Shown in pieces: positions 9,000 to 18,011 of a stretch of 64,000 nt of DNA. The notes beneath the pieces were generated by a model, which ran no database searches, was not told where the DNA came from, and was given only the letters and a program-made list of their open reading frames with translations. How positions within the stretch are numbered: the stretch's first letter is position 1; each line of letters starts with the position of its first letter. This stretch comes from Lachancea dasiensis (lineage: Eukaryota > Ascomycota > Saccharomycetes > Saccharomycetales > Saccharomycetaceae): contig LT598457.1 in assembly GCA_900074725.1 (NCBI GenBank), forward strand, positions 434,001-498,000, read 5' to 3'. The position numbers and the translations under genes were made by a program.

Positions 9000-11108
9000 A
9001 TGGACAAGCCAACTTTAGTGCAGAAAGCAGATTCAGGGGCTAGTATTGCTAGCGAGGATGACATCGACTCTTACGTGTACGAGGAGGCCCCCGCCTATCG
9101 AAAGTTCATTTATGACACGTTTTTGTGGATTTTAAGTAACATTTTTGACTGTTTTTTCCGGGAAATTCGGAGTAGAGGACGTTACAAAGTCCCAACCCAG
9201 GGTCCTGTCATATTTGTTGCCGCTCCTCATGCTAATCAATTCATTGACCCGGTAATACTTATGGGTCAAGTTAAAAAGGCTGTCAATAAGCGTGTGTCTT
9301 TTTTAGTAGCTGAAAAATCGCTCACCAGGAAGGCCATAGGTACCTTTGCGCGATGCGCAATGTCAATTGGGGTTGGAAGAGCACAAGATAACCTGCGGCC
9401 TGCGACAGGGAAAATAAAGATTAGCGAGGATGACCCACGGAAGATCATAGGCCGAGGAACGAGGTTTTCCCAGGATTTCGAGCCCCAAGGCCTTATTGGG
9501 CTTCCTAAATCATTGGGAAATGCCATTATTGAATCCATTGAGAGCGACGAAGTACTATACATCCGCAAGGAATTTCGACAGTCTAAGCCTGATGTTAAGC
9601 AATTGTTGGAGAAAGGGACTTCCTACAAGTATGCTCCCAAGGTTAATCAAAAGAAGGTCTACCACCGTGTCTTTGAACATTTGGCTCACGACCAATGTGT
9701 TGGTATATTTCCAGAAGGGGGTTCCCATGATAGAACTGATTTACTGCCTTTGAAGGCAGGCGTAGCGATTATGGCTTTAGGGTGCATGAGTAAGCATCCG
9801 GAAACCAATGTTCAGATTGTTCCCTGTGGTATGAACTACTTCCACCCACATAGATTCAGATCAAGAGCAGTAATCGAGTTTGGTAATCCAATTACCATCA
9901 CTCCAGAGCTGGTGAAACAGTATCAAGACCCAGCGAAGAATAGGGAAGCGGTCAAAGAGCTTTTGGATAAAATATCGGGTGGACTTCAGGCGGTGACAGT
10001 CACATGCCCCGACTACGAGACTTTAATGGTAGTACAGGCCGCTAGGAGACTGTACGCAGGCCACCTGTCTGCAAAACTTCCCCTCTCGTTAGTGATCGAA
10101 ATGAATAGACGATTGGTGAAAGGGTATCAAACTTATAAAGATGATCCGAGAATCAAGAAACTTAAAGAAGACGTTTTGAAGTATAATGCCAACTTACGCA
10201 GCATCAATATCCCAGACCATCAAGTTGAGTCTGCTAAGATAAATTTTGCGAAAAATCTCGGCCTGCTAATAATGAGATCTTTGAGACTATCCATTTCTCT
10301 GATTTTGGCCCTTCCAGGCATAATCATGTTTTCTCCGGTATTTATTGTGGCCAAGATAATCTCCAAGCAGAAGGCATCTCAGGCCTTAGCTGCATCTACC
10401 GTGAAAATCAAGGCAAATGACGTTATTGCAACGTGGAAGATTCTGATTGGTATGGGCTTTGCTCCTTTGCTCTACACTGTGTGGTCAATTTTGTTGACTT
10501 ATTATTTCAGAAATTCGATCACTAGAAATAAGTTTGCAAGTTTTGTTGGTATCTATATTCTTTGCACCATCGTTACGTATTCCGCTTTGATTATTGGTGA
10601 CAATGGGATGGATGTATTCAAGTCGTTGAGGCCATTATATTTATCTATCACCGATCCCGCAATCCTCAAGGAACTGCAAAAGCAGAGGAGGATCTTGGAG
10701 GAGGAAATTACCCTCATGGTAAATACGCTGGGCCCTGAATTGTACCCTGGTTTTGATGGTGTCAGTCTTTCGGATAAGTATAGAAACGGCTTAATCGCAA
10801 CTGATGAGGAAGAAGATAGGATGACCACCGAGCTAAGACGCAGAAGGCAACTCAGAAAGCGTAAAGAGAGCGGTAAACAAATTACAAGGCAAAGCACTGA
10901 AACTGATGGCGAGAGTGACGCTTTGTCGTTAATGAACAGCGACAACTCGCTGTCCAACATACCTTTATTTTCTAATCTTGACAAGCGGTCCGGATCAATC
11001 TCTTCAATTACATCGATGAGTTCTGGATTTGAAATCGTTGAAGACATGAGCAAATCTGAGGGATTGGGCGCCAAAATTGCTTCTACCGTTCGGGAAAAGC
11101 GCGAATAA
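9000..11108 (+). CDS. SCT1: glycerol-3-phosphate / dihydroxyacetone-phosphate acyltransferase
   Basis: The protein has 702 residues from the ATG at 9000; the frame is open a little upstream but without an earlier ATG. It is the pro-ortholog of YBL011W (SCT1, with paralog GPT2), which carries out the first acylation step of phospholipid and triglyceride synthesis at the ER. The acyltransferase box HANQFID (HX4D) lies near residue 77, followed by GVGRAQDNLRPA near 125 and the motif FPEGGSHD near 235. Two hydrophobic stretches at about 415-455 and 490-550 are membrane segments. The C-terminus is Ser- and charge-rich, probably the phosphoregulated cytosolic tail. Confidence 0.95.
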   Translation: MDKPTLVQKADSGASIASEDDIDSYVYEEAPAYRKFIYDTFLWILSNIFDCFFREIRSRGRYKVPTQGPVIFVAAPHANQFIDPVILMGQVKKAVNKRVSFLVAEKSLTRKAIGTFARCAMSIGVGRAQDNLRPATGKIKISEDDPRKIIGRGTRFSQDFEPQGLIGLPKSLGNAIIESIESDEVLYIRKEFRQSKPDVKQLLEKGTSYKYAPKVNQKKVYHRVFEHLAHDQCVGIFPEGGSHDRTDLLPLKAGVAIMALGCMSKHPETNVQIVPCGMNYFHPHRFRSRAVIEFGNPITITPELVKQYQDPAKNREAVKELLDKISGGLQAVTVTCPDYETLMVVQAARRLYAGHLSAKLPLSLVIEMNRRLVKGYQTYKDDPRIKKLKEDVLKYNANLRSINIPDHQVESAKINFAKNLGLLIMRSLRLSISLILALPGIIMFSPVFIVAKIISKQKASQALAASTVKIKANDVIATWKILIGMGFAPLLYTVWSILLTYYFRNSITRNKFASFVGIYILCTIVTYSALIIGDNGMDVFKSLRPLYLSITDPAILKELQKQRRILEEEITLMVNTLGPELYPGFDGVSLSDKYRNGLIATDEEEDRMTTELRRRRQLRKRKESGKQITRQSTETDGESDALSLMNSDNSLSNIPLFSNLDKRSGSISSITSMSSGFEIVEDMSKSEGLGAKIASTVREKRE

Positions 11109-11312
11109 TCTTTATCTTCCATCGGAAGCTATTATGTATTCTTAATATTTACAGAGCGCAAACATTCTACACCAAAGATAATCTTTTAACGAAAATACAA
11201 AATACTATACAATATACAAATAGTTGGAGACACCTGGTCTATTATAATTATAATGACAATAAAAGTCCTTTCTTCAGACACTCTATCTTGTTGTCTACCG
11301 TACCCATCCCTT

Positions 11313-13052
11313 TTAGAAACTGCTCCAATTCCAGTCCGCAGGCACACTCCCAACAATGCTGTCCAGTCGCCCACGCTTGCCTTCCTCCTCAACCAGGTTT
11401 TTCTGGGCCAGAGAGACGTCTGCTCTAGGGACGGGAGTGACTGACTTGGGCGTGTCACTTTGCTGGTTGACATTCCCGGTAGTGGAAGGTCCCTCGCGCA
11501 CTAAAGTATCGTATTCTTGAAGGCAACCATCGCAAATTTTTGACAAAGCGCCAACTCCAGCACCACCAATGACAAATTTGGCATCACTATCCAAATAGAG
11601 CCAATGCCTGACATGCTGTGTGCAAAAAATATCACCACAGTGCCTACAATGATGTTTACGTTCCCAAAAAGTAAATATCCGGTGACAATAGTGGCAAGAA
11701 TGTCTTTTGTTGTCGGCTATCCAGTGATTGCGGGTTGGTGGTATTAATTCGGCAGCACTGGCGTATGTATGGTCCCTATGCCACAGGGAGGTCAACTTTT
11801 TGGTGTAGTCAGAGATGATCGACGAAGATGTGGATCTCACGCTTCTCACACTACTGCGAGATGTACGTCCGCCCGAATTGTACGACGTTAAGCAAGGCGG
11901 TCCGGACGAGCCCAGCTCGGCATTTGTAATATTAGTCTCAGAGATATCACGCAGGACTGCAGGCGTGTAAAGAGGCTTTTTTGGTGCGTTCAGTTGTTTC
12001 GGAGGACGTTTCGACTTAGAAGTATTGGTCCCAGAGGTGGTTGCGTTGGAGTTTGCCCCCAAAGTAGAAGGAAGCATATCAAGTGCGTTTCTCACAGGGG
12101 CAATGGAAGCCCTCTTGTTTGGAATAGACGAGTCCATAATTATATTCTTACCGCCAAATTGAATATGTGTCAACGTCTCCGGATCAGTTTCTCCGATGTA
12201 CGAATCACGGAAAACAGGATTAGGCTCAAAGTACGTACTATTGACGGGTTGCTCAGAAGCATTATGGGCTACTTCGTTATTCTCTTCTGGCGGCTCAGAC
12301 CTTGTGCCATTTCCGAGAAGTTTTCCGTTGCCATTGCTATTTCCGTTCACCGTGGCACTCTTTCTCATACTGGACAGCCTACGCAAGGCATCAGTCGTCA
12401 GCCTCTTTTGCTGCTCGGCTTCATTCTCCACATCGGACTCCAAGATCCTCTCGGCACTATTAGAAGATCCGCTGGAAGCCGTACTGGTGTTATGATCCCT
12501 GAGGTTCGTCTTCGAAAGTTTGGTATTACTCGCACGAGAGCCGAACCTCTGACCATCATTTTCAAGCTGTCGCCGTTTGTCGTCGGTGAACGGTAGTTTT
12601 TGCCCGATCGCGTCCTTATAGTACGAATGCGAGGCTCTTTTCTGCACCGATGCCATGGCAGGGGACTGAATTTGTTGCGTAGCCGGGACGCCCACATTGC
12701 CGACACCGCCACCGTTGTTTCCACTACTACCATTATTGCTGCCACCGTTGCTATTATGGTTGTTATTACTGTGGCCATTGTTGCTGGAGCCGTGATGCGG
12801 ATAAGAACCCAGAGTTTCCTCGTTGTTTCCCACCATGCTGCGCAACGAAATGCAGCTCAATACACTCTGGACAGACTGCGTTCTAGCCCGCGACTTGACT
12901 TTCTGCTTCTCGAACGTGATGGTCGACTTCCCACTGTTATTTGACATCGTCCGGGTGGCTGTTGTGCCGTTTCCACTGGTTTTCCCCGACCTCAGCTGCC
13001 CTTTCGAATCCTCCACTACCACATCACTCGTCTGACTATGAACGCTGCTCAT
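11313..13052 (-). CDS. PIB2: FYVE-domain TORC1 regulator Pib2
   Basis: This 579-residue protein has a long low-complexity N-terminal half rich in Ser, Asn, Gly and Thr, then a FYVE zinc finger at about residues 440-515 with the paired cysteines and the core RKHHCRHCG that binds phosphatidylinositol 3-phosphate. It ends with the conserved tail motif SIVGSVPADWNWSS, characteristic of Pib2 and needed for TORC1 activation at the vacuole in response to glutamine. It corresponds to YGL023C (635 residues) in position and orientation. An Asn/Gly/Ser-rich tract near residues 90-120 probably varies in length between strains. It is convergent with SCT1. Confidence 0.95.
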   Translation of the reverse strand: MSSVHSQTSDVVVEDSKGQLRSGKTSGNGTTATRTMSNNSGKSTITFEKQKVKSRARTQSVQSVLSCISLRSMVGNNEETLGSYPHHGSSNNGHSNNNHNSNGGSNNGSSGNNGGGVGNVGVPATQQIQSPAMASVQKRASHSYYKDAIGQKLPFTDDKRRQLENDGQRFGSRASNTKLSKTNLRDHNTSTASSGSSNSAERILESDVENEAEQQKRLTTDALRRLSSMRKSATVNGNSNGNGKLLGNGTRSEPPEENNEVAHNASEQPVNSTYFEPNPVFRDSYIGETDPETLTHIQFGGKNIIMDSSIPNKRASIAPVRNALDMLPSTLGANSNATTSGTNTSKSKRPPKQLNAPKKPLYTPAVLRDISETNITNAELGSSGPPCLTSYNSGGRTSRSSVRSVRSTSSSIISDYTKKLTSLWHRDHTYASAAELIPPTRNHWIADNKRHSCHYCHRIFTFWERKHHCRHCGDIFCTQHVRHWLYLDSDAKFVIGGAGVGALSKICDGCLQEYDTLVREGPSTTGNVNQQSDTPKSVTPVPRADVSLAQKNLVEEEGKRGRLDSIVGSVPADWNWSSF

Positions 13053-14145
13053 CCTGCCACTAGTTAAAGCGAACCACGATACTAGAGCACCGTTCTTTGG
13101 AGAAGGGATGGCTGCTAGAGGAGCTGCTTTTGGTTATCTCGCTATATCAATCAGCTCATCGACCAAATTTCACTTGAAAGCATTATATACGAAATCTCGG
13201 ATTCAGGGACTTAAAGCCCGTACCAAGCGATCTCAAATCTCGAGTTTTCTCACACGTGAAGAGCGCGTGACGAGGAAGGGCCGGGCTCAAATTATAGCCG
13301 CCGTTACCATATGTTTGACAGTTCACTTGTTGGTCTCCATCAGAGGGCCGGGGTGACTTCTACAGATGTTTACCCATGGATAGTCGCTTTAGAGTATTCT
13401 TGGTTGTTAGCTAGCAATTAGGCTGAGAGACGCGGTTACCTAACGGATTACGGGCGTTCAGAACGGCATAATGGTAACGCCACCAGAGTCACCAGGTTCT
13501 CACAAAGAGGATTATAATGGATTCTGATCAGATACTGTTGTGTGGAGCCTGAGGGAAGGTTTTACATGCACGACCAGCAAACTTTTAAAGTCGGCAACTT
13601 CTATGTGCGTGAAGGAACAAGTTACAAAACAGACATAGAGGCTGGCCAGTTGTCCACCACCAAAGCTGTCGTGACATGAATAGAAAGGCAGCACGAACGT
13701 GACCCTCAAACTGCTTCACGTTTTAGTTTCTTCATGCATGGATCGCCCACAGGGAAAAGAGTTCGAGTCACTTGGTGATGGTTTGATAAGAATGGATGCG
13801 GCATATGCTGTGGTTGCATTCTTCGCAAACTTAGCTAAACGTCGACACTACATGGGACACGACGTGATCATTACCACAGGCCATAGGTTGGGATTCCAGC
13901 TGGTATTGAATCTTTGGCTCTCAGCAATTGCCACAGAGCTTTAGCAGTTCAACCAAATCCGGACACTGGACTGCTTCATTCCCGCATATGCTCTTCCAAC
14001 CAGAGGCTCATTATGGTTCTTTTCTTCAATTCGTTTCTGATGCTCTCTAGACCTTCTTGGCTCACGAATTTAACAATATTAAAGACCCACGTTAACCTGT
14101 TCACTAAAATAAAGCATACGACCGCTAGACCGTAATAGATTCACC
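13053..14145. other. intergenic region between PIB2 and STT3
   Basis: About 1.1 kb between divergent genes. Short open frames are present (for example 82 codons at 13108-13356 with one hydrophobic stretch), but nothing supports them as genes. A TCACGTGT E-box-like site lies at 13252-13259. Nothing else is clear. Confidence 0.6.
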
Positions 14146-16323
14146 ATGGCCGAGAGTCAAGCCCTTCGCTGGATTCAATTGCTGCTGAAATGTACGATCT
14201 TTCTATTCATGACGGCCGCGGCTGTCTCGTCGAGATTGTTTTCCGTAATTCGGTTCGAATCTATTATTCACGAATTTGATCCGTGGTTCAACTTCAGGGC
14301 CACGAAATACTTGGTCAACAATGGTTTTTACAAGTTCTTGAATTGGTTTGATGACAGAACATGGTACCCCTTGGGAAGGGTCACTGGTGGTACGTTGTAC
14401 CCTGGCCTCATGGCCACATCTGCTGCTGTTTGGCATGGGCTGCACAAGATTGGTCTACCAGTTGACATCAGAAACGTCTGTGTCCTTTTTGCTCCGGCAT
14501 TTTCAGGCGTCACAGCTTGGGCCACCTACCACTTGACCTGTGAAATAAAGGATTCTGGAGCCGGCTTGTTGGCTGCGGCTTTCATCGCCATTGCCCCAGG
14601 CTATATATCCAGATCTGTTGCTGGTTCCTACGATAACGAAGCCATTGCCATCACGCTTTTGATGGTTACTTTCATGTTTTGGATTAAAGCAATGAAAACA
14701 GGTTCCATAATGCACTCCACATTCGCTGCTCTCTTCTACTTTTACATGGTTTCTGCTTGGGGTGGCTATGTGTTTATCACCAACTTGATCCCACTACACG
14801 TTTTTATCCTAATTCTCATGGGGCGGTACTCAACGCGCTTATATTCGGCCTATACTACTTGGTACGCGATTGGTACTTTAGCGTCAATGCAAATTCCATT
14901 CGTCGGATTTCTGCCCATCAGGTCTAACGACCACATGGCCGCCCTTGGTGTCTTTGGATTGATACAAATAGTCGCCCTTGGTAGTTTCCTCAAGGCTCAA
15001 GTAAGTTGGCAAAAGTTTAAGACTGTCATGGTGGTCTCTTTGATTTTCTTACTACTAGCAGGAGTTTGTGGTTTATTCGCCCTCACATATTTTGGTTACA
15101 TTGCCCCCTGGACCGGGAGATTTTACTCTTTGTGGGATACCAACTATGCCAAGATTCACATCCCGATCATTGCTTCAGTGTCAGAACACCAGCCTACGGC
15201 TTGGCCGGCCTTTTTCTTCGATACTCAATTCTTAATTTGGCTGTTTCCAGCAGGTGTGTTTTTGTTATTTTTGGACCTCAAAGACGAACACATCTTCATT
15301 ATTGCTTACTCGGTTCTTTGCTCCTATTTTGCAGGTGTTATGGTAAGATTGATGTTGACCTTGACCCCCATTATTTGTGTTTGCGCCGCCGTTACGATCT
15401 CAAAACTTTTCGACATTTACGCCGATTTTTCATTCTGGAGTGACAAGAGCTTAGAACCTAGCGACAGTTCTAACAAAACTAAAATCATGACACTTGTCAC
15501 CAAGCTAACAGTGTGTGGCTCCTTTTTGGGTTACTTGTACTTGTTTGTTTACCACTGCACTTGGGTCACGTCGAATGCGTATTCGTCGCCTTCGGTTGTT
15601 TTGCCCTCCCGCAATCAAGACGGCTCAATGGCGCTGATCGACGATTTCCGCGAGGCTTATTATTGGCTGCGCATGAACTCTGCTGAGGATGCGAAGGTTG
15701 CATCATGGTGGGATTACGGATATCAAATCGGAGGAATGGCTGATAGAACTACGTTGGTCGACAATAACACTTGGAATAACACTCATATTGCCATCGTCGG
15801 TAAGGCTATGTCTTCACCTCAAGAGAAAGCTTACGAGATTTTGAGACAACACGACGTAGACTACGTCCTGGTCATTTTCGGTGGCCTCATCGGGTTTTCC
15901 GGAGATGACATTAATAAGTTTCTTTGGATGGTGCGGATTTCGGAAGGTATATGGCCTGATGAAATTAAAGAGCGGGAGTATTTCACTCCGTCAGGAGAAT
16001 ATCGCATGGATGCTCTAGCATCTCAAACTATGAAAGACTCGTTGATGTACAAGTTGTCCTATTACAGGTTTGCATCTTTGTTCAATGGCATTGAAGGCAT
16101 GGACAGAGTGCGTGGCCAAAAAATTAGGGACGAAGATGTGGGAAACCTGGACTATTTCGAGGAAGCCTTCACGTCTGAAAATTGGATGGTCAGATTATAC
16201 AAGTTGAAGGATCTGGATCCGGTGGGCAGAGAACTGCACAGTGCTGGCGAGTTTGAACGCAAATCTGCGCGCAGTCAAAAGAAAAGGATTGTTAAGAGAC
16301 CATCCTTAGATCTTAGAGTTTAG
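14146..16323 (+). CDS. STT3: oligosaccharyltransferase catalytic subunit Stt3
   Basis: This 725-residue multi-spanning ER membrane protein (S. cerevisiae 718) transfers the dolichol-linked oligosaccharide to asparagine in nascent proteins. The first luminal loop carries the DXD-type motif in EFDPWFNFRATKYL near residue 45, and the signature WWDYGYQI near residue 520 recognises the acceptor sequon. About a dozen hydrophobic segments fill residues 10-480 and the C-terminal third is luminal. It contains several NXT/NXS sequons near residues 540-550 (NNTWNNT), as in its homologs, where a glycan there is structural. The start is the first ATG. It is convergent with LAA2. Confidence 0.98.
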   Translation: MAESQALRWIQLLLKCTIFLFMTAAAVSSRLFSVIRFESIIHEFDPWFNFRATKYLVNNGFYKFLNWFDDRTWYPLGRVTGGTLYPGLMATSAAVWHGLHKIGLPVDIRNVCVLFAPAFSGVTAWATYHLTCEIKDSGAGLLAAAFIAIAPGYISRSVAGSYDNEAIAITLLMVTFMFWIKAMKTGSIMHSTFAALFYFYMVSAWGGYVFITNLIPLHVFILILMGRYSTRLYSAYTTWYAIGTLASMQIPFVGFLPIRSNDHMAALGVFGLIQIVALGSFLKAQVSWQKFKTVMVVSLIFLLLAGVCGLFALTYFGYIAPWTGRFYSLWDTNYAKIHIPIIASVSEHQPTAWPAFFFDTQFLIWLFPAGVFLLFLDLKDEHIFIIAYSVLCSYFAGVMVRLMLTLTPIICVCAAVTISKLFDIYADFSFWSDKSLEPSDSSNKTKIMTLVTKLTVCGSFLGYLYLFVYHCTWVTSNAYSSPSVVLPSRNQDGSMALIDDFREAYYWLRMNSAEDAKVASWWDYGYQIGGMADRTTLVDNNTWNNTHIAIVGKAMSSPQEKAYEILRQHDVDYVLVIFGGLIGFSGDDINKFLWMVRISEGIWPDEIKEREYFTPSGEYRMDALASQTMKDSLMYKLSYYRFASLFNGIEGMDRVRGQKIRDEDVGNLDYFEEAFTSENWMVRLYKLKDLDPVGRELHSAGEFERKSARSQKKRIVKRPSLDLRV

Positions 16324-16473
16324 ATTGTAAATTATACATATATATGCACGCGATGCTCGCATTGTAGGATGAACGCCTCATTGCGCAATACATCAAAGGC
16401 TAGTACTTTTTAATTGCCTCTTACCACAAGGGTGGCTGGCGCGTTAATGTCGTTATGGATGCAAAGCGGGAAA

Positions 16474-17214
16474 TTACCTAGCCCACTTGAATTTCTTGCC
16501 GTATTTGAAACTTCTACGATTTTTCTTGTTGAACTGTGCGATTTCGTCACGGCGAAGTCTCTGCGTGTGCCCCACTAAGTTTGTGACCAAATCTTCAAAC
16601 ATTTCTTTGTCAGCAATCAACTGAGTTCGTAGTTCTTCATTTTGAAGTATGCTCTTGCAAACTACTGAAATAGCATCTATCAGTTGGTCGTGAGTGTGTG
16701 TCAGTTCCTCTTCCTCCAAATCGTCAAGATCTTTCGCTTGCAATTGCACGATGGAAGAAGAAAGTGGCGGCGACGAATGTTCCGAAGCGTGCACCTTGTT
16801 CCCTAGCACTTTGGATATATCCTTACTTTTGTGCTCCTGGTCCGTCCCTGCTCCCAGATACGGTTCCAGCAGATCGAAAAGGGAGGTATCCACGGATTTT
16901 GTGATTTTGGGAACGACTGGCACGTCTTCGATCTGAAGTGTATGTAACAGTTCCGATCTCAATTTAGAATGTCGCCATTGGAAGGCTCGAAGGTGAGGCT
17001 CCACTAAAACCAATTGTTCGTACACCACCTTAGGTCTCTCGCCCTCGATAAGTTCTGCCAGGTCATGTTTCTGGTTGGTGTGTGAAATCTCCTGTCTGGG
17101 CCCGAGAATAGAGTCTAATTGTTCTTCCCAAGACAGTTGGATAGGCTCATCGGAGTCAGAGATTCCTTCAAAATCACCGAAATCGCTATCACTGCCGCTA
17201 TCTGAGGACCCCAT
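16474..17214 (-). CDS. LAA2: AP-1 accessory protein, ortholog of YBL010C
   Basis: This 246-residue acidic protein begins with a Ser/Asp-rich stretch containing SDFGDFEGISD, the DFGDF-type motif that binds clathrin adaptors. The rest is charged and probably helical, with a basic C-terminus (KKNRRSFKYGKKFKW). In S. cerevisiae YBL010C (Laa2) links Laa1 to the AP-1 clathrin adaptor at the trans-Golgi and endosomes. Position and strand agree with YBL010C, between the SCT1 and ALK2 orthologs. The assignment rests on the adaptor motif, the basic tail and gene order. Confidence 0.85.
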   Translation of the reverse strand: MGSSDSGSDSDFGDFEGISDSDEPIQLSWEEQLDSILGPRQEISHTNQKHDLAELIEGERPKVVYEQLVLVEPHLRAFQWRHSKLRSELLHTLQIEDVPVVPKITKSVDTSLFDLLEPYLGAGTDQEHKSKDISKVLGNKVHASEHSSPPLSSSIVQLQAKDLDDLEEEELTHTHDQLIDAISVVCKSILQNEELRTQLIADKEMFEDLVTNLVGHTQRLRRDEIAQFNKKNRRSFKYGKKFKWAR

Positions 17215-18011
17215 GAAAGCTAAATATCACAAATACAGTAGCTACCGCTGAGAATAATGCCGCGATATGGTCAACTGTCAGGCTGTCATCGGCTATCGCT
17301 TGTTTATTCACTGTTGATCGTAATAGAGCTAGATCTCGAATAACTACACACGACGGACAACTATCAAAGTGACACTGCAGATCTCACTCTAACGAGAGCT
17401 GCCATTGAACAGAGTCCCAACCACCTGGACGCTGAGTATAGTGCAAAACATCTGTGAGGTTAACTACTCATCCATATGGTGGCTGACTGCCCTCTTGAAC
17501 GTGCAACAGCTCAAAAGAGAAATTCCCACGTAAGTATGAAAATGTCTTGAGCCTTCCTCTAAAAACGTGCCCTATTGCAACCTGAACGTGTGTCGCACTA
17601 AAAAATTGTCCAATAGTTTGAATATACCGTACGGTGCCAGGTTGAGGGGAACAATCATTCCAATTCTCGAGTCGTGCTCAGGCAGAGAGCTTCGGACAAA
17701 GAACAACCGGAACGGTAGCCTCGAATAATGGTCATATAATTATATACAAGAGTAAACCCAACCACGCCGCGCAGAGAACGTGAACATGAAGCACAATTCG
17801 ACTGTACCATCATCACTCTAGTTTATTCTGACGCTATAATAAACATCACACATCACGAATCAAAACAATCAAAAGGTAAACAAGCATGCCGGATGTTTAC
17901 CATTTAAACATTTGGAATGTTAACCACTACTGTAACATATCCATCAACCAACAAAAGGCCTCTAGATTAGTAGGTGCTGAGAGCTAGTTCTAGAGCTTCT
18001 TTACGGGAAGT
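17215..18011. other. intergenic region between LAA2 and the haspin kinase gene
   Basis: About 800 bases between divergent genes. The part nearest the kinase gene carries three forkhead-type motifs, listed separately. An AT palindrome (ATATAATTATAT) lies around 17733-17745. I see no gene. Confidence 0.6.
17839..17900. promoter_or_regulatory. cluster of forkhead (Fkh1/2-type) motifs upstream of the haspin kinase gene
   Basis: Three matches to RYAAACA occur: ATAAACA at 17839-17845, GTAAACAA at 17876-17883, and the reverse complement TGTTTAC at 17894-17900. The last two form an inverted pair 110-140 bases before the ATG. S. cerevisiae ALK1 is expressed with the CLB2 cluster in G2/M, which is driven by Fkh2 and Mcm1. 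No convincing Mcm1 box was seen beside them, so regulation is inferred. Confidence 0.5.

Noticed and set aside
13108-13356. 82-codon frame between PIB2 and STT3
   Set aside because: It has an ATG and one hydrophobic stretch but no recognised homolog, and such frames are expected by chance in 1.1 kb.
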